In this document: positions 1 through 5,321 of the stretch, piece after piece
Layout: each line of letters starts with the position of its first letter
Numbering within the stretch: the stretch's first letter is position 1
Assembly: GCA_025455085.1 (NCBI GenBank)
Contig: JALONF010000196.1
Coordinates: forward strand, 1 to 5,321
Reading direction: 5' to 3'
Source: Ignavibacteriaceae bacterium
Lineage (GTDB): Bacteria; Bacteroidota; Ignavibacteria; Ignavibacteriales; Ignavibacteriaceae
Length of the DNA: 5,321 nt
Made by a program: the position numbers and the translations under genes
Notes under the pieces: generated by a model
What the model was told of the DNA's origin: nothing
The model's input: the letters and a program-made list of their open reading frames with translations, nothing else
Databases searched by the model: none

Positions 1-465
1 GCAATCCGCAAAGCGCTTGATTACAAAGGATATGAAAAAATTCCCATTATGAGTTACGCTGCAAAGTACGCTTCGGGATATTACGGACCTTTCAGGGATG
101 CGGCTGAATCAACTCCTGCATTTGGAGATAGAAGATCCCACCAGATGGATATTGGTAATATTAACGAAGCTTTACGTGAAGTTGAAGAAGACATTGAAGA
201 AGGTGCAGATATAGTTATGGTTAAACCGGCAGGACCATATCTTGATGTAATTAGAAAAGTTAAAGAGAAATTCGGAATGCCGACTGCAGCTTACCAGGTC
301 AGCGGAGAATTTTCGATGATAAAAGCTGCAGGTCAGAACGGCTGGATTGATGAAGAAAGAGTTATGATTGAATCTTTAACTGCAATTAAACGCGCAGGTG
401 CCGATATGATCTTAACTTATTTTGCAAAAGACGTTGCTAAGTGGATGGACAGAGCCCGCAAATAA
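1..465 (+). CDS. hemB: Porphobilinogen synthase (delta-aminolevulinic acid dehydratase), C-terminal part
   Basis: The enzyme condenses two 5-aminolevulinate molecules into porphobilinogen, an early cytosolic step of heme and other tetrapyrrole synthesis. The frame is open from base 1 and runs 154 codons to a TAA stop, so the N-terminal half (about 170 residues, for a usual length near 325) lies outside the window. Both Schiff-base lysines are visible. The first is in MSYAAKYAS (window codon 22) and the second in VMVKPAGPY (window codon 75). Their spacing matches the K195/K247 pair of E. coli HemB. The strongly conserved blocks YYGPFRDAAES, FGDRRSHQMD and AAYQVSGEFSMI are all present, and the C-terminus looks complete. 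The ATG at base 49 is an internal methionine, not the true start. No good terminator hairpin follows. The identification is secure from these signature motifs. Confidence 0.97.
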   Translation, partial: AIRKALDYKGYEKIPIMSYAAKYASGYYGPFRDAAESTPAFGDRRSHQMDIGNINEALREVEEDIEEGADIVMVKPAGPYLDVIRKVKEKFGMPTAAYQVSGEFSMIKAAGQNGWIDEERVMIESLTAIKRAGADMILTYFAKDVAKWMDRARK

Positions 466-478
466 AAAAATGAATGGC

Positions 479-530
479 ACACAGATGAAGCTGATCTGCG
501 CTGATCAGTCAAATCTGCGTCATCAGCGTT
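479..530. repeat. Small intergenic element with repeated ATCTGCG words
   Basis: The gap after hemB contains the word ATCTGCG twice, at 494-500 and 513-519 (19-bp spacing), plus the near-copy ATCAGCG at 522-528. CTGATC occurs at 491 and 501. Short inverted pairs are also present: CAGAT/ATCTG (482-486 with 494-498) and CGCTGAT/ATCAGCG (499-505 with 522-528). The stretch is richer in GC than its surroundings and does not look coding. From memory, similar ATCTGCG-rich short sequences recur between genes in Bacteroidota- and Ignavibacteria-type genomes, but I could not search for other copies here. The edges are approximate and the function is unknown. Confidence 0.4.
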
Positions 531-533
531 CTA

Positions 534-561
534 TTGACTTTTATTAATCATCAAATAGAAT
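534..561 (+). promoter_or_regulatory. Candidate sigma70-type promoter for the aldo/keto reductase
   Basis: TTGACT at 534-539 resembles the -35 consensus TTGACA. TAGAAT at 556-561 resembles the -10 consensus TATAAT. They are separated by 16 bp. The predicted transcription start, 6 to 8 bases after the -10 box, falls at about 567-569, on or beside the ATG at 569, so the transcript could be leaderless or nearly so. This rests on motif matching only; in AT-rich DNA such matches arise by chance. Confidence 0.35.
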
Positions 562-568
562 AAGAAAT

Positions 569-1540
569 ATGAAATACCGCAAACTCGGAAAATCGAATAT
601 TGAGGTTTCAGAAATAAGTCTTGGCTGCTGGACGATGGGTGGACTCAACTGGGTAAATGGCGATCCAAACGGCTGGGCAAATGTTGACGAAAAAGAAATT
701 GCCGAAGCAATAAACTATGCCATTGATCATGGTGTAAATCACTTTGACAACGCTGATGTCTATGGCAACGGACGAGCGGAAAGAATGCTTGCAAGAATTC
801 TTGGAAACAGAACAAATAATTTTATTATCGCGACAAAGATTGGTTGGTTTCCCGGTACCGCTGCTAATGCATATGAACCAGCTCACATTCGCCATCAATG
901 TGAACAATCGCTCATCAATCTCAAAAGAGATTATATTGATCTTTACTATTTTCATCATGGATGGTTTGGTGACAAAGGTGAGTATCTTGATGATGCTGTT
1001 GAAGTAATGTACAAACTCAAAGAAGAAGGAAAGATCAGATTAATTGGTCAATCAGCTTATTCACATAAAGACTTTGTAAAACTCATACCAAAAGTGAAAC
1101 CTGACGTGCTGCAAAGCTTTGCCAATCCTATTGAAAGAGATTTCATCGATGATGGAAATCCAACAAGAAAGTTGATGGAAGAAAACCAGATTTCCTTCAT
1201 AGCATTCAGACCTTTATATGAAGGATTGCTTCTCGACAAATACAAAAAAGAAAATCCACCTCAATTTGAAAATGGCGATCACAGAAAAGGACTTTCAAGA
1301 TTCTCTTATGAGAGTCTTGCCAAGCTTGAAGTTCAACTAAGCAAAATAAAAGAAAAGTTTGGATCATCTACTGAAGATCTTGCGAGAGTTGCCCAGCAAT
1401 ATTTGCTTCATTACAAATTTGTCGGTGCTGTAATTCCGGGTTTCAGAAATCTGAGACAGGTTCAGTTAAATTTGTCTGCAATGGACAAACCATTGACCGA
1501 TGATGAGTTTGAGCTCGTTAGAAAAGTTTTTTCTGAATAG
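569..1540 (+). CDS. Aldo/keto reductase family oxidoreductase
   Basis: This is a 323-residue cytosolic NAD(P)H-dependent oxidoreductase with the TIM-barrel fold of the aldo/keto reductase superfamily, expected to reduce aldehydes or ketones to alcohols. The N-terminus (MKYRKLGKSNIEVSEISLG) is the classic family opening, which supports the ATG at 569 even though no Shine-Dalgarno sequence precedes it. The catalytic tetrad can be assigned: D60 and Y65 in FDNADVYGNG, K90 in IIATKIGWF, and H119 in DLYYFHHG. The block VIPGFRNLRQVQLNLSAMD (about residues 288-306) is the C-terminal cofactor-phosphate binding region typical of the family. Length is normal and there is no sign of damage. It stands alone on its strand, between hemB and a convergent MFS gene, so context does not reveal the substrate. 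The family call is firm; the substrate and physiological role cannot be stated. Confidence 0.95.
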   Translation: MKYRKLGKSNIEVSEISLGCWTMGGLNWVNGDPNGWANVDEKEIAEAINYAIDHGVNHFDNADVYGNGRAERMLARILGNRTNNFIIATKIGWFPGTAANAYEPAHIRHQCEQSLINLKRDYIDLYYFHHGWFGDKGEYLDDAVEVMYKLKEEGKIRLIGQSAYSHKDFVKLIPKVKPDVLQSFANPIERDFIDDGNPTRKLMEENQISFIAFRPLYEGLLLDKYKKENPPQFENGDHRKGLSRFSYESLAKLEVQLSKIKEKFGSSTEDLARVAQQYLLHYKFVGAVIPGFRNLRQVQLNLSAMDKPLTDDEFELVRKVFSE

Positions 1541-1553
1541 AAAATCAAAAAAA

Positions 1554-2864
1554 TCAATTCGGCGGCATCTTCAAGTGAGTTGAGGACTGCAATCCTGTTG
1601 ATACTTCGGGAATAATTCCCTTCTGAATATAAATTGGTCTTATGTATCTTCTAAGTTCTGGCAGATTCTTGTAAAAAATGATTGCGCCAATCAGACAAAT
1701 TACTCCACTCGACAAAACAGTATAAGGTGCCCCTATTGTACTTGCCAGTGTTCCAGCCATAAAACTTCCAAATGGTGCTGTCCCCATAAACGCCATCACA
1801 TAAAGACTCATTACTCTTCCTCGTTTATCATCATCAACCAGAGTTTGCAGCAAAGTATTAGTAGATGCCATTTGCATCATCATTCCAAAACCGGTAAAAT
1901 ACATAAGTCCAATTGACAAATAAATATTTCTGGAGAAGGAGAATAATAGAAGCCCGAGAGAAAAAATACTTACTGCGGCTGCAATCCATCTAGCCAATCC
2001 CAATACTGTTTTCCTCGAAGCTAAATAAATCGCCCCGGTAAAAGCTCCAAAGCCAACCGTACCAAAAAGGAAACCAAGTGTGTGAGCATCTCCGTGTAAA
2101 ATATCACGCGCAAAAACAGGCATCAGAACTGTGTATGGCATTCCTGTAAGACTAACCAACCCGATCAATAACAACAATGCACGGATCGGTTTGAAGTTGT
2201 AAGCGTACTTGATTCCTTCTTTCAATCCTTCGAGAACCTTCCCATTCTGCTGATTATTTATTTGTGGTTGAATGTTCATCAGCAATAAGGATACTATAAC
2301 TGTAACGTAACTGATTGCATTTACTAAAAAACAAATTCCTTCACCGACAGCAGTAATCAGTAAACCGGCTAACGTTGGTCCTATTAGCCTTGCTGCATTA
2401 AAAACTGAAGAGTTAAGAGCAATAGCGTTCGGCAGATCATTTCTGTCATCAACCATATCAATCACAAAACTCTGTCGTGTCGGCATGTCAAATGCATTTA
2501 TTAATCCAGAAAAAAAACTAAGCAATAGTATGTGCCAGATTTGAATTGTTTCAGATAATGTTAAAAACGCAAGTATAAACGCCTGAATCATTGCAAGAAT
2601 TTGTGTAATAATAATTATCCTGTGTTTGCTGTATCGGTCAGCCAGTACGCCAGCAAATGAGGCTAGAATAAAAGTTGGAATTTGTGATGAGAAACCGACA
2701 AGACCAAGAAGAAATGCTGAGTCGGTTAACCTATAAACAAGCCATCCAAGTGCAACCGACTGCATCCATGTCCCAATCAGTGAAATGCTTTGTCCTGTAA
2801 AAAATAACCTGTAGTTTTTATGTCGTAATGCTCTCAGTGTTTGCTTAACTAATCCAGAATTCAT
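1554..2864 (-). CDS. MFS transporter, EntS-like (MFS_3) group
   Basis: This 436-residue inner-membrane protein belongs to the major facilitator superfamily, a group of proton-coupled secondary transporters. It opens with LRHKNYRLFFTGQSISLIG followed by GTWMQSVALGWLVYRLT, the hallmark N-terminus of the MFS_3 group that includes the enterobactin exporter EntS and many drug or macrolide efflux pumps. The motif A loop between helices 2 and 3 is visible as GVLADRYSKHR (about residues 72-82). DMPTRQSFVIDMV (126-138) and NSSVFNAARLIGPTLAG (151-167) are further group signatures, and DDDKRGRVMSLYVMAF (344-359) is the matching loop of the second half. Hydrophobic segments fit about 12 helices, ending in a polar tail of roughly 25 residues. 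It converges on the aldo/keto reductase with a 13-bp gap and diverges from the Mut7-C gene. The ATG at 2862-2864 fits the family start but lacks a Shine-Dalgarno sequence. The exported substrate is unknown. Confidence 0.93.
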   Translation of the reverse strand: MNSGLVKQTLRALRHKNYRLFFTGQSISLIGTWMQSVALGWLVYRLTDSAFLLGLVGFSSQIPTFILASFAGVLADRYSKHRIIIITQILAMIQAFILAFLTLSETIQIWHILLLSFFSGLINAFDMPTRQSFVIDMVDDRNDLPNAIALNSSVFNAARLIGPTLAGLLITAVGEGICFLVNAISYVTVIVSLLLMNIQPQINNQQNGKVLEGLKEGIKYAYNFKPIRALLLLIGLVSLTGMPYTVLMPVFARDILHGDAHTLGFLFGTVGFGAFTGAIYLASRKTVLGLARWIAAAVSIFSLGLLLFSFSRNIYLSIGLMYFTGFGMMMQMASTNTLLQTLVDDDKRGRVMSLYVMAFMGTAPFGSFMAGTLASTIGAPYTVLSSGVICLIGAIIFYKNLPELRRYIRPIYIQKGIIPEVSTGLQSSTHLKMPPN

Positions 2865-3014
2865 ATTTCAAAAATGCAAAATGTTTATCTTATTACATCA
2901 AATTAAATAAAAATTAAGTTGCACAGAGATGACATCTTTTAAAAAGATGTCATCTCTCTCCTCAGAATAAATTGATTTATCAATAGAGGTTTGCTTAAAA
3001 GATAAAGTTAAACT
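2865..3014. other. Divergent intergenic region between the MFS and Mut7-C genes
   Basis: These 150 bases separate two genes that point away from each other, so the promoters of both must lie here or within the neighbouring reading frames. The region is very AT-rich and contains one perfect palindrome, listed separately. I could not identify a convincing -35/-10 pair for either gene. Neither start codon has a recognisable Shine-Dalgarno sequence: the MFS start is preceded by TTTTTGAAAT on its own strand and the Mut7-C start by AAAGTTAAACT. Confidence 0.7.
2925..2957. repeat. Perfect inverted repeat with 16-bp arms in a divergent promoter region
   Basis: Bases 2925-2940 (AGAGATGACATCTTTT) are the exact reverse complement of 2942-2957, with one base between them. 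In RNA or single-stranded DNA this would form a hairpin with a stem of about 14 bp and a small A/U loop. Both flanking genes are transcribed away from it, so it cannot terminate either of them. It could be a hairpin in the leader of the Mut7-C gene or of the MFS gene, an operator for a dimeric regulator, or a copy of a short dispersed palindromic element. The sequence alone does not decide. Confidence 0.75.
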
Positions 3015-3761
3015 ATGCATAAAGTTTATTTACGGTTTTATGAAGAGCTGAACGATTTCCTTCCAGAGGAAAAAAAGAAGAAACGATTTGCACACCAATT
3101 TATTGATCGGACATCTGTTAAAGATTTAATTGAATCACTTGGCGTTCCACATACAGAAATAGATTTAATTCTTGTTAACGGAAAATCGGTAAACTTCAAA
3201 TATTTAATTAATGATGGCGATAATATTTCCGTCTATCCAATGTTTGAATCATTTGATATAACCGAAGTTCAACAGTTAAGACCGAAACCACTTCGCAATC
3301 CGAAATTTGTTGCTGACGTTCATCTTGGAAAACTTACAAAATATTTAAGGATGATAGGACTTGACGTCTTGTATAAAAATAATTTTGAGGATGATGAGAT
3401 TGTTAGCATTTCACTAAAAGAGAAAAGAGCAATTCTTACCAAAGACAGAGGAATATTAAAAAGAAATGAGGTTACGCACGGTTACTGGATTCGCACCACA
3501 AAGGCTGAGGCACAAGCAAAGGAAGTTTTGGAGAGATTCAATCTTCAAAAAGAAATAAAAGAATTTTCGCGATGTATTGAATGCAATGATTTATTGGAAC
3601 CGATTAAGAAAGAAGAAATAATAAATCAACTTCCGCCAAAAGTAAAGCAAACTAAGGAAGAGTTTCGCTTTTGCCCATCCTGTAAAAAGATTTATTGGAA
3701 GGGAACACACTACAGGCGTATGCTAGCTTTTGTTCAATCTATAAACACCATTGAATCATAA
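3015..3761 (+). CDS. Ubiquitin-like / Mut7-C RNase domain fusion protein
   Basis: This 248-residue protein has two parts. Residues 1 to about 90 look like the beta-grasp, ubiquitin/ThiS-like domain often found in front of Mut7-C domains, with the pattern VYLRFYEELNDFLP ... ILVNGKSVNFKYLINDGDNISVYP. Residues from about 96 on match the Mut7-C domain, a PIN-type nuclease fold. Candidate acidic metal ligands are D101 in FVADVHLGKLTKYLRMIG, D126/D127 in FEDDEIV and D144 in ILTKDRGIL. A zinc ribbon follows, with CIEC (C187, C190) and CPSC (C220, C223), and then the typical WKGTHYRRM ending (about 228-236). Length and order are normal for the bacterial family. It is predicted to be a soluble ribonuclease; the RNA target and the role of the ubiquitin-like part are not known. 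It may share a transcript with the phosphoesterase 51 bp downstream. The ATG at 3015 is the natural start of the beta-grasp strand, although no Shine-Dalgarno sequence is seen. Confidence 0.9.
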   Translation: MHKVYLRFYEELNDFLPEEKKKKRFAHQFIDRTSVKDLIESLGVPHTEIDLILVNGKSVNFKYLINDGDNISVYPMFESFDITEVQQLRPKPLRNPKFVADVHLGKLTKYLRMIGLDVLYKNNFEDDEIVSISLKEKRAILTKDRGILKRNEVTHGYWIRTTKAEAQAKEVLERFNLQKEIKEFSRCIECNDLLEPIKKEEIINQLPPKVKQTKEEFRFCPSCKKIYWKGTHYRRMLAFVQSINTIES

Positions 3762-3812
3762 TTGACTTATCTTTACTGATATATTTTTCAAAATTTATTC
3801 AAGATTAGTTTT

Positions 3813-4946
3813 ATGTGGATTATTATCCGTCTCCTTATTGGCATAGTAATACTTTTACTTGTGGAGTTCTACTTCGTTAAAAGATTAAACCTTGCCGTTA
3901 AACATTTCTTCCCGAAATTTTATGAGAATAATTATCGACTGGTAAAGAGAGTATACCTGGTTTGGGTTAATCTTTATCCATTGGCTTTGATTTTTATTTT
4001 TACATACTTTGCCATCACGGGTTCTTATCTAAGCTCACCTGAAAATAAAATAATTGACTACTTCCTGATTTATCCATTCTGGATTAACTTCCTTTTAATG
4101 ATTCAATGTGTGGTTTTCCTGATTCCGCTTGATATTATTAAACTTGTTTCACTTCTATTCTTAAAGAAAAATAAACTTGGCATAGAGAGAATTCATTCGG
4201 CAATTTTATTTCTTATAATCGGATTTTTTGTATTCTATGTGCCGATAAGAATTATTTACGACTATAACTCTGTCTCTGTTAGAAAAGTTGAATACAAAAA
4301 AGAAAATCTCGCTCCGGCACTTGAGAACTTTAAGCTGGTATTTATTTCAGACATCCAGGCAGATCATTACACTGATGAAGGAAGATTAAGTAATTATATA
4401 AATAAAGTTAATTCATTAAATCCCGATTTAATATTGATCGCTGGTGATTTGATTACAACCGGACCCGATTATATTCAATTAAGCGCACGTGAAGTTGGTA
4501 AGCTAAAAGCAAAGTATGGTATTTACTCATGCATTGGTGATCATGATAATTGGGCATACAGAAATGATTATGAAAAAAGTCTGCAGGAAGTAAAATCGGC
4601 TTTAAATTACAATGGTGTTGAAATGATCGATAACAACAGTAAAGTTATTAATGTCGACAGTGCTGAGATTGCTATTACGTTTATTACTGCAACTTATGTT
4701 GAGGATGTACCAAAAGTAGTTCTTGATAGCCTTTCAACAAATAATAATGGCGACTTCAAGATCCTCTTAACGCATCAGCCACAACCAGAGATTATTGAGA
4801 CTGCCAGGAAAAATAATTTTAATTTGTTTCTTGCCGGTCATACGCACGGCGGGCAAATTACGCTTTTAATTTGTTTCTTGCCGGTCATACGCACGGCGGG
4901 CAAATTACGCTTGTGTTCCCATTCATCCAGCTTACTCCGACTATGA
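3813..4946 (+). CDS. Membrane-anchored calcineurin-like metallophosphoesterase, 3' end frameshifted
   Basis: The 377-residue product begins with about four hydrophobic membrane segments (roughly residues 1-20, 48-70, 83-117 and 129-148). A calcineurin-like phosphoesterase domain from about residue 172 follows, resembling the YkuE-type group. Metal-site motifs appear in order: FISDIQADH (D180), IAGDLITTG (D212), IGDHDNW (D243-H244), LLTHQPQPE (H321) and AGHTHGGQ (H343, H345). Two differ from the canonical forms: DxH reads DIQ and GNHD reads GDHD. From residue 352 the frame is wrong, because a 47-bp tandem duplication shifts it and leaves 26 unrelated residues before a TGA at 4944-4946. Removing one repeat copy gives an uninterrupted 408-residue protein ending at 5086. 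As written, the enzyme keeps every metal motif but loses its C-terminal core, so it is probably impaired unless the duplication is an assembly error. The substrate is unknown; YkuE-like relatives act on phospholipid or nucleotide-type phosphoesters. Confidence 0.88.
   Translation: MWIIIRLLIGIVILLLVEFYFVKRLNLAVKHFFPKFYENNYRLVKRVYLVWVNLYPLALIFIFTYFAITGSYLSSPENKIIDYFLIYPFWINFLLMIQCVVFLIPLDIIKLVSLLFLKKNKLGIERIHSAILFLIIGFFVFYVPIRIIYDYNSVSVRKVEYKKENLAPALENFKLVFISDIQADHYTDEGRLSNYINKVNSLNPDLILIAGDLITTGPDYIQLSAREVGKLKAKYGIYSCIGDHDNWAYRNDYEKSLQEVKSALNYNGVEMIDNNSKVINVDSAEIAITFITATYVEDVPKVVLDSLSTNNNGDFKILLTHQPQPEIIETARKNNFNLFLAGHTHGGQITLLICFLPVIRTAGKLRLCSHSSSLLRL
4817..4912. repeat. Exact 47-bp tandem duplication inside the phosphoesterase gene
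   Basis: Bases 4817-4863 are repeated without any mismatch at 4864-4910, and the match runs two bases further (to 4912) before diverging. The unit encodes NLFLAGHTHGGQIT, which includes the final metal-binding motif. Because 47 is not a multiple of three, the second copy is read in another frame. The absence of any difference between copies points to a very recent duplication or to unmerged overlapping ends in the assembly. Confidence 0.97.
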
Positions 4947-5086
4947 TCGAGACTAATTACATTCGTGGAGATTTCTGGTTTGGCAGTATGTTGATGATTA
5001 TTAACAGAGGACTTGGAATGTCACTGGCTCCTCTCAGATATAATTCCACTCCGGAAATAACTTTGATTAATTTAGTTAGCAAATAA
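4871..5086 (+). pseudogene. Detached C-terminal fragment of the metallophosphoesterase
   Basis: This is the displaced 3' end of the upstream phosphoesterase, not a separate gene. Its frame begins within the second repeat copy, repeats LAGHTHGGQITL, and continues with 57 residues beginning VFPFIQLTPTM. It includes NRGLGMSLAPLRYNS and ends PEITLINLVSK, the usual C-terminal strands of YkuE-like phosphoesterases. The only apparent start is a TTG at 4871 in the middle of the motif, with no ribosome binding site, so independent translation is unlikely. The codons show no further stops or decay, which argues that the break is recent or artificial. The stop is the TAA at 5084-5086. Confidence 0.85.
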
Positions 5087-5096
5087 ATCTGGTTGT

Positions 5097-5321
5097 ATGC
5101 TTACACTTTCAGAAATAAATATTTATCCAATTAAATCTCTTGGTGGGATCAGCCTTCAATCTTCAGAAGTTGAAGAACGTGGATTAAAATACGATCGACG
5201 ATGGGTTCTGGTTGATGAATCAAATACATTTTTTACTCAGCGTGATTTCCCGGATATGGCTTTGATAAAAGTTTCAGTTGAGAAAAACGGATTAATGCTC
5301 AGCCATAAAACAAAAATTGTC
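5097..5321 (+). CDS. MOSC N-terminal beta-barrel domain protein (YcbX/mARC-like), 5' part
   Basis: The first 75 codons run open to the right edge. The translated opening, MLTLSEINIYPIKSLGGISL, followed by VEERGLKYDRRWVLVD and FFTQRDFPDMALIKV, is the characteristic MOSC N-terminal beta-barrel domain. In this family the barrel precedes a MOSC domain that binds molybdenum cofactor; relatives such as E. coli YcbX and eukaryotic mARC reduce N-hydroxylated compounds. The MOSC domain itself, with the expected cofactor-binding cysteine, would lie beyond the window, so cofactor binding and activity cannot be judged. The ATG at 5097 begins exactly where the family begins. It lies 10 bp after the phosphoesterase stop, which suggests a shared transcript. 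No Shine-Dalgarno sequence is visible before it. Confidence 0.9.
   Translation, partial: MLTLSEINIYPIKSLGGISLQSSEVEERGLKYDRRWVLVDESNTFFTQRDFPDMALIKVSVEKNGLMLSHKTKIV

Noticed and set aside
608..958. Open frame of 116 codons on the - strand.
   Set aside because: It lies entirely opposite the well-supported aldo/keto reductase and shows no family-like motif.
744..1007. Open frame of 87 codons on the + strand.
   Set aside because: It is an out-of-frame reading within the aldo/keto reductase gene and looks like a chance ORF.
1057..1245. Open frame of 62 codons on the - strand.
   Set aside because: It is antisense to the aldo/keto reductase with no motif or ribosome binding site.
1529..1544. TTTTCT/AGAAAA hairpin over the aldo/keto reductase stop codon, considered as a bidirectional terminator between the convergent genes.
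   Set aside because: The stem is six mostly A-T pairs with a 4-base loop, too weak to call a terminator in AT-rich DNA.
2925..2957. Reading the palindrome as a rho-independent terminator.
   Set aside because: Both neighbouring genes are transcribed away from it, so neither ends there, and no clean T tract follows the stem.
2972..3000. TTGATT-N17-TTAAAA as a promoter for the Mut7-C gene.
   Set aside because: The -10 match is poor and nothing else in the region supports it.
3015..3761. The Mut7-C protein as the toxin of a toxin-antitoxin pair, because of its PIN-type fold.
   Set aside because: No small antitoxin-like gene lies beside it, and the size, ubiquitin-like domain and zinc ribbon fit the stand-alone Mut7-C family.
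3762..3789. TTG (3762) followed after 17 bases by TATTTTTC (3782), similar to the Flavobacterium-type TTG / TAnnTTTG promoter, ahead of the phosphoesterase.
   Set aside because: The -7 box is imperfect, the sigma factor type of the host is not known, and such matches are frequent in AT-rich gaps.

Overview
The window is 5.3 kb of AT-rich, gene-dense bacterial DNA. It holds six genes, two of them cut by the window edges. The protein sequences, the low GC, and the lack of clear Shine-Dalgarno sequences before most starts suggest the Bacteroidota/Chlorobi/Ignavibacteriota group, perhaps Ignavibacteria. This placement is an inference from sequence character, not from a search.

Layout, left to right. 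(1) The C-terminal half of hemB (porphobilinogen synthase, tetrapyrrole synthesis), + strand, entering from the left edge. (2) A 103-bp gap containing a small element built around ATCTGCG words, followed by a plausible sigma70-type promoter. (3) An aldo/keto reductase, + strand, intact. (4) A 12-helix-type MFS exporter of the EntS-like (MFS_3) group, - strand, converging on the reductase with only 13 bp between the stops. (5) A 150-bp divergent intergenic region dominated by a perfect 16-bp-arm palindrome. (6) A two-domain protein with an N-terminal ubiquitin-like fold and a C-terminal Mut7-C PIN-type RNase domain with a zinc ribbon, + strand. (7) A membrane-anchored calcineurin-like metallophosphoesterase, + strand, whose reading frame is broken near its 3' end by an exact 47-bp tandem duplication spanning the GHTHGG metal-binding motif. 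(8) The first 75 codons of a MOSC N-terminal beta-barrel protein (YcbX/mARC-like), starting 10 bp after the phosphoesterase and leaving at the right edge.

The last three genes share a strand with short gaps and may be co-transcribed. Otherwise the genes look like an ordinary housekeeping mixture with no obvious common pathway. I see no mobile element gene, CRISPR array, tRNA or rRNA. I found no convincing new multi-gene system. The points worth a second look are the frame-breaking duplication, the altered metal-ligand motifs of the phosphoesterase, the divergent-promoter palindrome, the ATCTGCG element and the ubiquitin-like/RNase fusion.
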